64,000 nt of DNA, from assembly GCA_024233305.1 (NCBI GenBank), contig JACKPV010000039.1:40258-104257 (forward strand). The letters are read 5' to 3'. Positions within the stretch are counted from its first letter, which is position 1, and every line of letters begins with the position of its first letter. Below are positions 9,229 through 17,278 of this stretch, piece by piece. Position numbers and translations under genes: made by a program. The notes beneath the pieces are model-generated. The model searched no databases. It was not told where the DNA came from and saw nothing but the letters and a program-made list of their open reading frames with translations. The DNA is from Verrucomicrobiales bacterium (GTDB lineage: Bacteria; Verrucomicrobiota; Verrucomicrobiia; Limisphaerales; J093).

Positions 9229-9789
9229 TCATTCTGTGGCCGCATCGCCCGCGGACGGAGTCGGGGCGGGTTTCGCGGGGGTGGACTTCGATGGCGCGCG
9301 CCGTTCGGCCAGGGACTTGCCCGAACCGCCGCCGCCGAGCCGGATTGAAAACAACACCAAACCCTCACCGCGGCCTGTGAACGGATCTTGCGTCAGGTTC
9401 TGTGTGCCGTCTCCGTAGCCGGCCGGGGCAAACGGATTCACCAGTTGCCAGGGTTGCTCGCGAATCAGCGCCTCTCCCAGCAACCCTCCGTAACGCGCGC
9501 GCACGACCGTCAATTCCCGGGCCGCGACCGGATCGAGCACCTTCTGGGAACGGGCCGCTGTCGGCTGCGTCTGGCCCAGCAGCACCGCGTCGGGCAGGGA
9601 GGGCATGGGCCACCCCGCTTCGGCAACCACGGTGGGCTCGCTGGTCGGGCCGGGGGTCGGCTTGAGCGGAGGGACCTCCGCGCGGACAGCGGGCTTGGGC
9701 GCCGGTTCCGCGCTGACTTCGCCTGCCGGTGCCTGGGCCAGGGTGGCAATCGCGGTCAACGCACTGGAGAAAAGCAGCCTTGAGATCAT
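9229..9789 (-). CDS. small secreted protein, unknown
   Basis: Protein of 186 residues that I do not recognise. The ATG at 9789 opens a signal peptide (MISRLLFSSALTAIATLAQA). A Pro/Ala/Glu-rich linker follows, then a compact region with conserved-looking segments (NPFAPAGYGDG, DPFTGRGEGLVLFSIRLGGGG) and a Lys/Pro-rich tail. It lies upstream in transcription of the Tat-exported protein, 48 bp away on the same strand, and may be the first gene of that operon. A periplasmic or outer-membrane-associated role is likely. Confidence 0.6.
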   Translation of the reverse strand: MISRLLFSSALTAIATLAQAPAGEVSAEPAPKPAVRAEVPPLKPTPGPTSEPTVVAEAGWPMPSLPDAVLLGQTQPTAARSQKVLDPVAARELTVVRARYGGLLGEALIREQPWQLVNPFAPAGYGDGTQNLTQDPFTGRGEGLVLFSIRLGGGGSGKSLAERRAPSKSTPAKPAPTPSAGDAATE

Positions 9790-10299
9790 GGGACGCAGCC
9801 GTCGGGATCGAGTGAATCTTCGTTCCGGGAAGACCCTCTGGCATGAACCGGGCCGTGTCAACTCCACCCGGCATGGCCGCCGCCCCGTGGATGGACCATT
9901 TCGCCGCCGTCCGGCCCGGTCCGAATTCCCCTGAGCCGTATCGATTCAACCCGCGGTAGCCGCCGACGTGTAGTCGGCGCTGAAATCCACGGGCTTACGC
10001 GGGCTCGCCGATTCCGATCAGCAGTCACCTTTGGGTGAATCGTCGCCCTCGGCGGCAGGCGGCCCTATCCCAGCTGAGTCATGCGCCGACGGCACGTCGG
10101 CGGCTGCGAGTTACTGAATCGCGACGGCTGAGGCGGACCGCATGTCTGCGGGGTTTCGAGGGACGGCTGTCGGCCGGGCGGCGTGCATCGCACGGGGGTT
10201 CGGTCGCCGGGCCACGGCGCAACTCTCGAGCCGGCGCGATGCCCGGCGCGGCCGAGGTTGCGCTGGACTTGTTGGCGGGGATTAACCAATTTCAGGCGC
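9790..10299. other. non-coding spacer between divergent genes, holding repeat copy A
   Basis: The stretch separates the secreted-protein operon (minus) from the LamG gene (plus). It contains one complete 202-bp palindromic element (9931-10132). The remaining bases show no convincing gene; promoters for both directions must lie here, but no clear -35/-10 pair is visible. Confidence 0.6.
9931..10132. repeat. 202-bp palindromic repeat, copy A
   Basis: Complete copy of the window's main repeat family. The outer ends are CTGAGCCGTATCGATTCA on the left and the reverse complement of CTCAGCCGTCGCGATTCA on the right. The inner arms pair GTAGCCGCCGACGTGTAGTCGG with CCGACGGCACGTCGGCGGCTGC. The centre holds TCACCTTTGGGTGAATCGTCG. 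There is no coding capacity. Copies at 26003-26204 and 61663-61864 have exactly the same length. Confidence 0.85.
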
Positions 10300-12534
10300 A
10301 TGAACAGAGTCGAGGACAAGGCCGCGCAGCGGGCCCGATGCCGGATCGCAAGCACACGGCGGATCGTGGCTTCATTGGCCGCTACCGGAGCCCTGCTGTC
10401 GGGGCAGGCGTCGCTGATCGACAAGTGGGACGCGGACAGCCTTACCGGCAGTGTCCTTGACGGTGGCGAGATCATTCTCTGGCCGAGTCAGAACGGGGTC
10501 AACGCCTGGCCCGATTACACGCTGCCTTCGCTCTCGACCTTCCACGCGAACGGAACGCCAGCCGGCGGCCCGGTGGTGCGGTTGAGCGGTTCGGCTTTCG
10601 AGGTGGACGCCGGGGACAGCCCGCTGCAGGGGTTGAGCGAATTCACCCTGTCGGTGGTCGTCAAGTTCAATGCCCCCTCCACCCGCCCTGGTGGCGCGCA
10701 CTGGGGAAGCAAGACCGGCCTGATCGACGCCAACAACGCGAACGATCGGGCGGACTGGGGAACGGCCCTGACGCGCGAAGGCGATGTCGGCTTCGGGGTG
10801 GGCCAGCCGGACACCAGCCTCTACACCACTTCGGGCTCGGCGGTGGACGACCGGTTCCACGTCGTGGTCGTTACCTGGAAAGCGGGCGAAGTGCAGAAGC
10901 TCTACCTGGACAACTGGGATCCCATCGCCGCCGAAGATCCCGTTCCGGCCGGTCCCCGCGAGGCCAGCCGGATGACGTTCGGCAGTTCGAGCGTGGGCGG
11001 GGACGTGGATCAGCTGCTTTCCGGCGACCTCGTGGAGGTGCGCTTTTACGACACGGTCATGACCGATGCCGAGGCCCTGGCCGAGGCCAACGCGCTGGCG
11101 ACGACGCATGGCGTGCAGTTCACGCGCCTGATCGACTCCTTTGCCGCAAGCACCACCGAGATCAACGCGGGCGAGAGCCTCACGCTGAGTTGGGAGGTCG
11201 CACCCGACGCCGCGATGCAGATCCAACCGGGCATCGGCGATATCACCGGGCAGCCCACCGGCAACCGCGAAGTCACTCCCGCCAAGGACACGCTGTACAC
11301 CCTGATCGCCACCCGCGATACCGTCACCAACCAGGCGGTTGTCGATATCATCGTGCGGCGCGCGGCAGAGGACGCCCTGGTGGACGTGTGGGACGCGGCA
11401 GCGGTCAACGAGGGCGCCATCACCAGCTGGACGAGCGCCAACGGTCGGATCGCCGCGTCCGCCACGCCGGAACCCGCCGTTGCCGTTCCCAGTGCAACCC
11501 CCGCCGGCACGCCCGCGGTCGAGTTTGCCCGTTCGTTGCTTTCGGTCGCCGGGCAACAGAACCCGCTGGCCGGCCTGACCGAGGCCACCATTGCTTACGT
11601 TTTCAAAGCGAACGAGCCGCCCACCCGCAACGACGGCGTCGAGTGGTCGGGGAAGACCGGCATTCTGGATGCCTCACAGGACGGCGCGACGAACGATTGG
11701 GGTTGCGTCCTCGACGAAAACGGCCAGGCCGGGTTCGGGATCGGCAATCCGGACGGGACTCTCTATTCGGCGGGCGAGAGCCTGGCCGACGGACAGTGGC
11801 ACGTCGCCATCCAGACCTGGAATGCCGGTCGCATGCGTCTCTACGTCGACGAGCGTCCGGTCATTGCTTCCGCCGGACAGGTCAGTCGGTCGCCCCGCGG
11901 CAACGGCAACCTGGTCTTCGGGGGCGCTGCCGACCTGAGCGGCGACGGTATGTTCGTCGGGCAACTTGCGGAAGTCCGGTTCTACAACGACGGCCTGGCC
12001 GAAACGGAGGTCGCGAAGGTCCGGGACGAACTTGCGGCCAAGCATGGGCTGGGTGGAGGCGCGTCGATCGATCCGTTCCCGATCCTTGCCAGCGGGTTCA
12101 ACAACGACGGCGACTACTTCGTCACGATTGCCAGTGTCCCGGGCATCACCTACCGCCTGCAGAAAAAGGCGGGCCTGGGGGATGGGGAATGGGCGGACGT
12201 CGCTTCGGCCGGAGCGTCGGGCGCGGAGTTGACCCTGACGGACACCGGCGCAGGGAGTGGGGGCGGCTTCTATCGCGTCGTGGCGGATGCCAGCAGTGGC
12301 AGCGGGGGCACGCCGTTTCCGATCCTGGGCGCGGGATTCACCGTGGCCAACAGCTTCGCGGTGACTTTCGAGGCGGTGCCAGGCGGCGCCTACGAACTGC
12401 TCAAGAAGGATGGACTGGCCGGCGCAACCTGGACTTCGGTGGCCTCGGGCACCGCCACGGCCGCGACACTTACCCTCACCGACACGGAAGCCACGAATCC
12501 CAACGCCTTCTACCGGGTGTCGCGCAGCCGGTAA
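10300..12534 (+). CDS. secreted LamG-domain protein
   Basis: Secreted protein of 744 residues. A signal sequence (IVASLAATGALLSGQA) precedes two concanavalin-A/LamG-like jelly-roll domains, about residues 30-280 and 370-600. Each contains the phrases LIDKWDADSL/DALVDVWDAAAV, KTGLID/KTGILD, VGFGVGQPD/AGFGIGNPD and a closing VEVRFYD/AEVRFYND. An Ig-like linker lies between them (INAGESLTLSWEVAPDA). The C-terminus is two short beta repeats (PFPILASGFNNDGDYFVT, PFPILGAGFTVANSFAVT) ending in FYRV, typical of large verrucomicrobial surface proteins. It probably binds carbohydrate or another surface ligand. The start ATG at 10300 is set by the signal peptide. The last 41 bp are partly duplicated at 14616. 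Confidence 0.85.
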   Translation: MNRVEDKAAQRARCRIASTRRIVASLAATGALLSGQASLIDKWDADSLTGSVLDGGEIILWPSQNGVNAWPDYTLPSLSTFHANGTPAGGPVVRLSGSAFEVDAGDSPLQGLSEFTLSVVVKFNAPSTRPGGAHWGSKTGLIDANNANDRADWGTALTREGDVGFGVGQPDTSLYTTSGSAVDDRFHVVVVTWKAGEVQKLYLDNWDPIAAEDPVPAGPREASRMTFGSSSVGGDVDQLLSGDLVEVRFYDTVMTDAEALAEANALATTHGVQFTRLIDSFAASTTEINAGESLTLSWEVAPDAAMQIQPGIGDITGQPTGNREVTPAKDTLYTLIATRDTVTNQAVVDIIVRRAAEDALVDVWDAAAVNEGAITSWTSANGRIAASATPEPAVAVPSATPAGTPAVEFARSLLSVAGQQNPLAGLTEATIAYVFKANEPPTRNDGVEWSGKTGILDASQDGATNDWGCVLDENGQAGFGIGNPDGTLYSAGESLADGQWHVAIQTWNAGRMRLYVDERPVIASAGQVSRSPRGNGNLVFGGAADLSGDGMFVGQLAEVRFYNDGLAETEVAKVRDELAAKHGLGGGASIDPFPILASGFNNDGDYFVTIASVPGITYRLQKKAGLGDGEWADVASAGASGAELTLTDTGAGSGGGFYRVVADASSGSGGTPFPILGAGFTVANSFAVTFEAVPGGAYELLKKDGLAGATWTSVASGTATAATLTLTDTEATNPNAFYRVSRSR

Positions 12535-13130
12535 CGCGCCCGCGGAACCGTTCAACGCGGCAATGCGGCCAAGGCCAGTGGCGAAGTCAGCGCACCGAGG
12601 AGTCACCGGGATGGACTGCAGCGCACCAGACCTCGGCGGAAATCAGGAAGATACGCTTCGGTAGATCAGGCGCAGGTCGTTACCGGAAAAGGCGCCAGGT
12701 TCTCGGTCGCCCGGGCGGACGCACGGTCACGATCTACCCAAAGGGGCGCGCACGGAGTGACACGCCCTACCACTTGGCCCGGGTGGGGCGCGCAGTCCCC
12801 TGCGCGCCGCCCGAGATCCAGCCCCCCGCTCACCTCCCGAACCCGCATCGAGGGCGGTTCCGCTCGCTCACTCCACCCTGCGCCTCAAACCGCTCGGTTT
12901 TGGGGCTTCCGCCCACCAGCCAGTCGGCCGGGGTCTGGTGCTCTGGGCTGCATGCTTCCCCTCACCCGCCCGCACGGTTCGGAGAGCGGGATGGCGCTCA
13001 TCCCGCCCTCCCCACCCCTCTCCGCTTTCAAAGCCGTTCGGAGTCGGAACAGCCGGAGACGCGCATATCGCGTCGCGTTTGTCACAATTCGTCTCGACAT
13101 GACGGAATCCCCGTCATCCACTGGTGCATC
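12535..13130. other. gene-free stretch with a strong hairpin
   Basis: No convincing gene is seen in these 596 bases. A perfect 9-bp stem (GGCGCGCAG at 12787-12795, CTGCGCGCC at 12800-12808) with a TCCC loop sits in the middle, beside the phrase GGAGTGACACGCCCTACCAC, which looks like a dispersed repeat rather than a gene. The base composition falls towards the 3' end, ahead of the ATPase gene. Confidence 0.5.
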
Positions 13131-14357
13131 TTGAACATCTATCGCCATCGCGAGTTGCGACACCTGTTGCGGCAAACGCTCCGTCAGACGCCCGTGACCG
13201 TAATCAGCGGATTGCGGCAGGCGGGCAAGAGCACCTTCCTCCAAAACGAGCCGGAGGTCGCCGCGGGGCGGGCCTACGCGACCCTGGATGATCTCGATGC
13301 GCTGGAATCCGCCCGGGCTGAGCCCGACCGGTTCCTTGGCCGCGCCGACAAGTTTGCGCTCGACGAGGCCCAACGCCTGCCCGAGCTGTTCCTTCCATTG
13401 AAGCGGGTGGTGGATCAGAACCGGCTTCCGGGGAGGTTCGTGCTGACCGGTTCGGCGAATCTGCTGCTGCTGAAACGGGTGGCAGACAGCCTGGCAGGAC
13501 GGGCGTTCTACGCGGTGATGCACCCCCTGAATCGGCGGGAACTCCTGGGCCGATTGGAGGAACCGCCCGTCCTGGCACACTTCTTCACGACGGGGAAATG
13601 GCCCGAGGTCCAGGTCCCATCGTTGGACGAAGTCGAGGTCCTGCGCGGTGGGTTTCCCGAGGTGGCCCTCAATCCCGAGGTGAACCGGCAATTGTGGTTT
13701 GACGGCTTTGAACGCAGCTATCTGGAGCGTGATGTGCGCGACCTCCGACGCGTGGAAGACCTGGCCAGCTTTCGGCGCTTGCTCCGGCTTTGTGCGCTGC
13801 GGGTGGGTAATGTCCTTAACGCCAGCGGGCTGGCCCGCGACGTCAAATTGAGTGAAGCCACCGTGCGGCGGCACCTGGACCTGCTGGAAACCCTCATGGT
13901 CATCCATCGGTTGCCGCCGTTTCTGGGCAATCGCAGCTCCCGGTTGATCAAGTCGCCGAAGCTCTACTTTGCCGACAGCGGCCTGGCGGCGCATCTGGCG
14001 GGAGTCACCGAACTGGCGGCGAGTCCGCTGGAGCCGTTGCGCGGGGCGTTGCTCGAGAACTTCGTCCTCCAGAACCTCATGGCGGCGCTGGAACCGCACT
14101 TGATCGGCGTGCGGTTTCACTTCTGGCACGAACAAGGTCGTCAGGAAGTGGACTTCGTCGTCGAGCACGGACGCCGGGTGATCGCCATCGAGGTCAAGGC
14201 CAAGGGGCGGGTGGAATCCGGTGACACCAAGGGCCTGCAGGACTTCGTCCAACGCACACCGGACTGCCTGGCAGGAGTGCTCACCTACTCCGGACGCGAG
14301 CTGCTGCCACTCGGCGAACGGCTTTGGGCGGTGCCGCTGCACATGCTTCTCGGGTAG
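13131..14357 (+). CDS. AAA-type ATPase with DUF4143 domain
   Basis: Cytoplasmic ATPase of 408 residues. The N-terminal AAA_14 domain has a Walker A in ISGLRQAGKSTFLQ, a Walker B region in KFALDEAQRLP and a sensor-like FVLTGSANLLLL. The C-terminal DUF4143 half has the ERDVRDL segment, a winged-helix-like stretch (NASGLARDVKLSEATVRRHL) and the nuclease-like ending EQGRQEVDFVVEHGRRVIAIEVKA, which keeps the D-(x)n-ExK pattern of a restriction-endonuclease fold. The family is very widespread, often in accessory regions, and its function is unknown. The start is a TTG at 13131; no ATG fits in frame. It stands alone between repeats and a transposase stub, suggesting horizontal mobility. Confidence 0.85.
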   Translation: MNIYRHRELRHLLRQTLRQTPVTVISGLRQAGKSTFLQNEPEVAAGRAYATLDDLDALESARAEPDRFLGRADKFALDEAQRLPELFLPLKRVVDQNRLPGRFVLTGSANLLLLKRVADSLAGRAFYAVMHPLNRRELLGRLEEPPVLAHFFTTGKWPEVQVPSLDEVEVLRGGFPEVALNPEVNRQLWFDGFERSYLERDVRDLRRVEDLASFRRLLRLCALRVGNVLNASGLARDVKLSEATVRRHLDLLETLMVIHRLPPFLGNRSSRLIKSPKLYFADSGLAAHLAGVTELAASPLEPLRGALLENFVLQNLMAALEPHLIGVRFHFWHEQGRQEVDFVVEHGRRVIAIEVKAKGRVESGDTKGLQDFVQRTPDCLAGVLTYSGRELLPLGERLWAVPLHMLLG

Positions 14358-14431
14358 CCACGCAAGAGGCAAGAGGGGTCAAACTATAACAATGGACTGG
14401 CTTGGGCTGGTATGGGGTTGGAGGGTTCCCC

Positions 14432-14596
14432 ATGGCACGTCAACTGCGTATCGAGTATCCGGGGGCGATCTACCAAGTCATGAGCCGCGGAGACTGGCGG
14501 GAAGACATCTTCCACGACGAAGTGGATCGTTTGGAATCTCTCAAGACGCTGGCTGAGGCCTGCCAAAAGGCGGATTTCCAGATTCATGCCTACTGC
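14432..14596 (+). pseudogene. truncated REP-associated tyrosine transposase (RAYT, Y1_Tnp)
   Basis: Only the N-terminal 55 residues of an IS200-like/RAYT transposase remain. MARQLRIEYPGAIYQVMSRG and a stretch ending IHAYC match the family start, but the reading is lost before the HUH histidines and the catalytic Tyr. After that point the frame runs into unrelated sequence, including a 41-bp copy of the end of the LamG gene. The protein must be inactive. RAYT enzymes move REP palindromes, so this is a plausible relic of the enzyme that spread palindromes in this genome. Confidence 0.8.
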
Positions 14597-14615
14597 CCCT
14601 CTATGACCCCATATT

Positions 14616-14656
14616 CGGAAGCCACGAATCCCAACGCCTTCGACCGGGTGTCGCGC
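14616..14656. repeat. 41-bp duplication of the LamG gene 3' end
   Basis: Forty of 41 bases match 12485-12525, the end of the LamG gene (residues TEATNPNAFYRVSR). The copy lies directly behind the transposase stub and is not part of a gene. It suggests a local rearrangement that copied or left behind the end of a similar gene. Confidence 0.75.
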
Positions 14657-14747
14657 TCTCCAGCCTCGCCTGCGACCCCGTCTCGCGGCGGCGGACGGGG
14701 ACGCTTTCGGCATTGCTGGAGCGACGCCGGGTTTTTAGGCTTCGGGG

Positions 14748-15524
14748 ATGGTAGTTGCTGACTCATCGCCCGATGCCTCCACTCCGGGGGCCGAGTTTCC
14801 GCGTCCCGACGGACGGTTGCCCGGCGACCTGCGCCCGGTGCGGTTCCAGAACCACATCGCGCCGCACGCCGCCGGCTCGACCCTCATCGAATGGGGGAAC
14901 ACCCGCGTGATCTGCGCTGCCAGCGTTGACGAAGCCGTGCCGCGCTGGATGAAGGAGCAGGGCGTGCAGGGCGGCTGGGCGACCGCCGAATACTCGATGC
15001 TTCCCTATTCGACGCTCCAGCGAAAGGCCCGCGAGGTCGCCCGCGGCAAACCGGAGGGACGCACTCAGGAAATCCAGCGGCTCATCGGCCGCTCGATTCG
15101 AGCCGCGCTCGACTTGACCCGGTTCGGCTCCCGCACGGTCTGGGTGGATTGCGATGTCCTGCAAGCCGACGGGGGCACGCGCACGGCGGCCATCACCGGC
15201 GGCTACGTGGCGCTGGGCCTGGCCTTGCAGAAGCTCCAGCGCGAGGGGTTGCTCAAGGAAAACCCGATCCGGACGCAGGTCGCGGCGGTCAGCGTGGGCA
15301 TCGTCGCCGGCCGCGTGGTGCTGGACCTCGATTATTGCGAGGATTCCACCGCCGACGTGGACCTGAACGTGGTGATGACCGGCGCCGGGGAGTTCGTCGA
15401 GGTGCAGGGGACGGGAGAACGCACGACCTTCGATGACGCCGGCTTGGCGGCAATGCTCGGCAAAGCGCGGGCCGGACTTGATCAGTTGATGGCCCTGCAG
15501 CGCGAGGCGCTGGCCGCCGGTTGA
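14748..15524 (+). CDS. rph: ribonuclease PH
   Basis: Phosphorolytic 3'-5' exoribonuclease of 258 residues that trims the 3' ends of tRNA precursors. It has the family segments RPDGRLPGDLRPV at the N-terminus, the phosphate-binding region with QADGGTRTAAITG (about residue 135) and the conserved acidic pair in LDLDYCEDSTADVDLN near residue 190. The length is normal. The N-terminus carries about 20 extra residues before the first conserved block, so a start slightly further in is possible. It is the first gene of a tight operon: its TGA overlaps the ATG of the next gene. Confidence 0.96.
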   Translation: MVVADSSPDASTPGAEFPRPDGRLPGDLRPVRFQNHIAPHAAGSTLIEWGNTRVICAASVDEAVPRWMKEQGVQGGWATAEYSMLPYSTLQRKAREVARGKPEGRTQEIQRLIGRSIRAALDLTRFGSRTVWVDCDVLQADGGTRTAAITGGYVALGLALQKLQREGLLKENPIRTQVAAVSVGIVAGRVVLDLDYCEDSTADVDLNVVMTGAGEFVEVQGTGERTTFDDAGLAAMLGKARAGLDQLMALQREALAAG

Positions 15525-16177
15525 TGAACCCGTTCACCCGCTTCTATCTGCTCCGGCACGGCGAGGTCGAGAGGGCCTATCAGCGTGTGTTTGCGGGCCG
15601 GTTGGACGTCGGGCTTTCCCCGACCGGCGCCCGGCAGGCGGAGATCCTGGCGCATAGCCTGCGGCCGGTGCCTTTCGACGCGGTGTATGTCAGTCCGCTG
15701 CGACGCGCGCAGGCCACCGCCAAGCCCCTGCTCGCGTCCAACGGACACCGCGCGGAGACCATCACCGACCTGCAGGAGATGGACTTCGGCGACTGGACCG
15801 GACACACGTGGGATGAGGTGCTGGCGCACTTTGGGAAGAGCGCCTTCGACTGGCTCGAGGAGATCGAACACGGCCGGGTGCCGAACGGCGAAACCGGCGC
15901 GGGGATTCTGGATCGCCTGGGCCGGGTGTTGACGGCGCTGCACGATCGCCACCGTGGTCGCACCGTGGCCGTGATCTGTCACGGAGGCGTCATCCGCGCG
16001 GCCCTGGCCTGGTGGCTCGGATTGCCGCTGGCGCGCGCGGGTGGTTTTGAGATCGACTACGCAAGCGTCACCATCGTGGACTGGCACGAGCGCCGACCCG
16101 AGGTGCAACTGTTGAACTGGACTCCCTGGAGGAACCCCCAGGAAACCGACCCCAAGGCCGGCCCGGCCGGCTCATGA
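15524..16177 (+). CDS. histidine phosphatase family protein (phosphoglycerate-mutase-like)
   Basis: Cytoplasmic phosphatase of 217 residues with a phosphohistidine intermediate. It shows the signature YLLRHGEVE near the N-terminus, the conserved Arg region YVSPLRRAQATAKPL, the catalytic acidic motif LQEMDFGDWTG and the second His in VAVICHGGVIRA. Members dephosphorylate sugar phosphates or alpha-ribazole phosphate; nothing nearby points to cobalamin synthesis, so the substrate is open. Its ATG overlaps the rph stop (TGATG) and its stop overlaps prmA (ATGA), so all three genes are translated from one transcript. Confidence 0.92.
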   Translation: MNPFTRFYLLRHGEVERAYQRVFAGRLDVGLSPTGARQAEILAHSLRPVPFDAVYVSPLRRAQATAKPLLASNGHRAETITDLQEMDFGDWTGHTWDEVLAHFGKSAFDWLEEIEHGRVPNGETGAGILDRLGRVLTALHDRHRGRTVAVICHGGVIRAALAWWLGLPLARAGGFEIDYASVTIVDWHERRPEVQLLNWTPWRNPQETDPKAGPAGS

Positions 16178-17151
16178 GCCAAGGGGCCGTGACGAGCAGA
16201 CCAAGACTCCTTCACTCCCACGTTCTCCACCCCGCACGACGCATGAAAGCAGAACCACTCTGGCAGCTTCGGTTGCGCGTCTGTCCCACCGCCGAGGAAG
16301 TCGTTGCAGGACTGATCGAAGACGTTTTCGGTGAAGCGCCCGTGCTCTACACCGACGTCGACCGGAACCGTTCCGAGGTGAGCCTCTACCGGCCAGGGCG
16401 GCAAAAGCCATCCCGCGCTGACATGGACTGCGTAGCGGCGGGGTTGCGCGAATTGCGCCGGGCTGGACGCCTGCCCGGACGTCCGCGCGCGACGTTGCGG
16501 CCGGTGCCCAATGAGGACTGGGCCGAGAGTTGGAAACGCCACTTCAAGGCGCGCGTCTTCGGTGGCCGGGTGCTGGTGCGGCCTTCCTGGAGCCGCCGTC
16601 GGGCGCGGGCCGGGGAAATCGAACTGGTGCTGGATCCCGGTCTGAGCTTTGGCACGGGACAGCACGCCACGACGGCCTTTTGTCTCGAACAGATCGTCCG
16701 GGAGCGGGCGGCGAACACCGGCGCTACCCGGGGCCTGCTGGATGCCGGCGCCGGTTCGGGGATCCTCGCCATCGCGGCGGCAAAACTCGGTTATGCCCCC
16801 GTGGAGGCCTTCGATCACGATCCCGACGCGGTGCGCATCGCCGCGGAAAACGCCGCGGCGAACGGGGTGGGCGACCGCCTGCAAATCAATCGGCGCGATG
16901 TGGCCCGGCTGTCCTTGAAACCCCGACGCCGTTTCGCGGTCGTGGCTGCCAATTTGCTCGCCGACCTGTTGTTGGAGCAGCGCGACCGTCTGATTGCCCC
17001 GGTTGCCCCGGGCGGACTGCTCATTCTGGCGGGCATCCTGGAACGACAGTTCGCGGCGGTGCGAAGGGCCTACGAGCAAGCCGGGTTCCGCCTGGAAAGC
17101 CACCGGATCGAGCGCGAATGGCAGTCCGGCGCCTTCCGGCGGCGCGGGTAA
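16174..17151 (+). CDS. prmA: ribosomal protein L11 methyltransferase
   Basis: S-adenosylmethionine-dependent methyltransferase that trimethylates ribosomal protein L11. It has an N-terminal substrate-recognition half, the linker segment PNEDWAESWKRHFK, FGTGQHATT (about residue 160), the SAM-binding LLDAGAGSGILAIAAAKLG and the NLLADLL motif in place of NPPF. It is 325 residues long from the ATG that overlaps the previous gene (ATGA); an ATG at 16243 (MKAEPLW) would give a more usual N-terminus. The last 26 codons lie in a 79-bp sequence repeated at 19590, which marks the insertion of the ParB/nuclease module directly behind the gene. The protein itself is intact. Confidence 0.93.
   Translation: MSQGAVTSRPRLLHSHVLHPARRMKAEPLWQLRLRVCPTAEEVVAGLIEDVFGEAPVLYTDVDRNRSEVSLYRPGRQKPSRADMDCVAAGLRELRRAGRLPGRPRATLRPVPNEDWAESWKRHFKARVFGGRVLVRPSWSRRRARAGEIELVLDPGLSFGTGQHATTAFCLEQIVRERAANTGATRGLLDAGAGSGILAIAAAKLGYAPVEAFDHDPDAVRIAAENAAANGVGDRLQINRRDVARLSLKPRRRFAVVAANLLADLLLEQRDRLIAPVAPGGLLILAGILERQFAAVRRAYEQAGFRLESHRIEREWQSGAFRRRG
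17070..17148. repeat. 79-bp direct repeat, left copy (prmA 3' end)
   Basis: This segment encodes the last residues of PrmA (YEQAGFRLESHRIEREWQSG and on). It recurs at 19590-19668 with one mismatch (17143 C, 19663 T), exactly 2520 bp downstream. It is the left boundary of the inserted module and is att-site-like. Confidence 0.9.
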
Positions 17152-17278
17152 TCATCAGGGAAAACCAGGGTGACGCCGGACTTGCTGCCCCGGTGTCGAA
17201 TCCGGCTCAAGGCCGAAGCTCGCGCGGTGGCCGGCAGGTTCCTGCTCCCGTCTCCTTCGACGTCTGGTCGTTCGCAAC

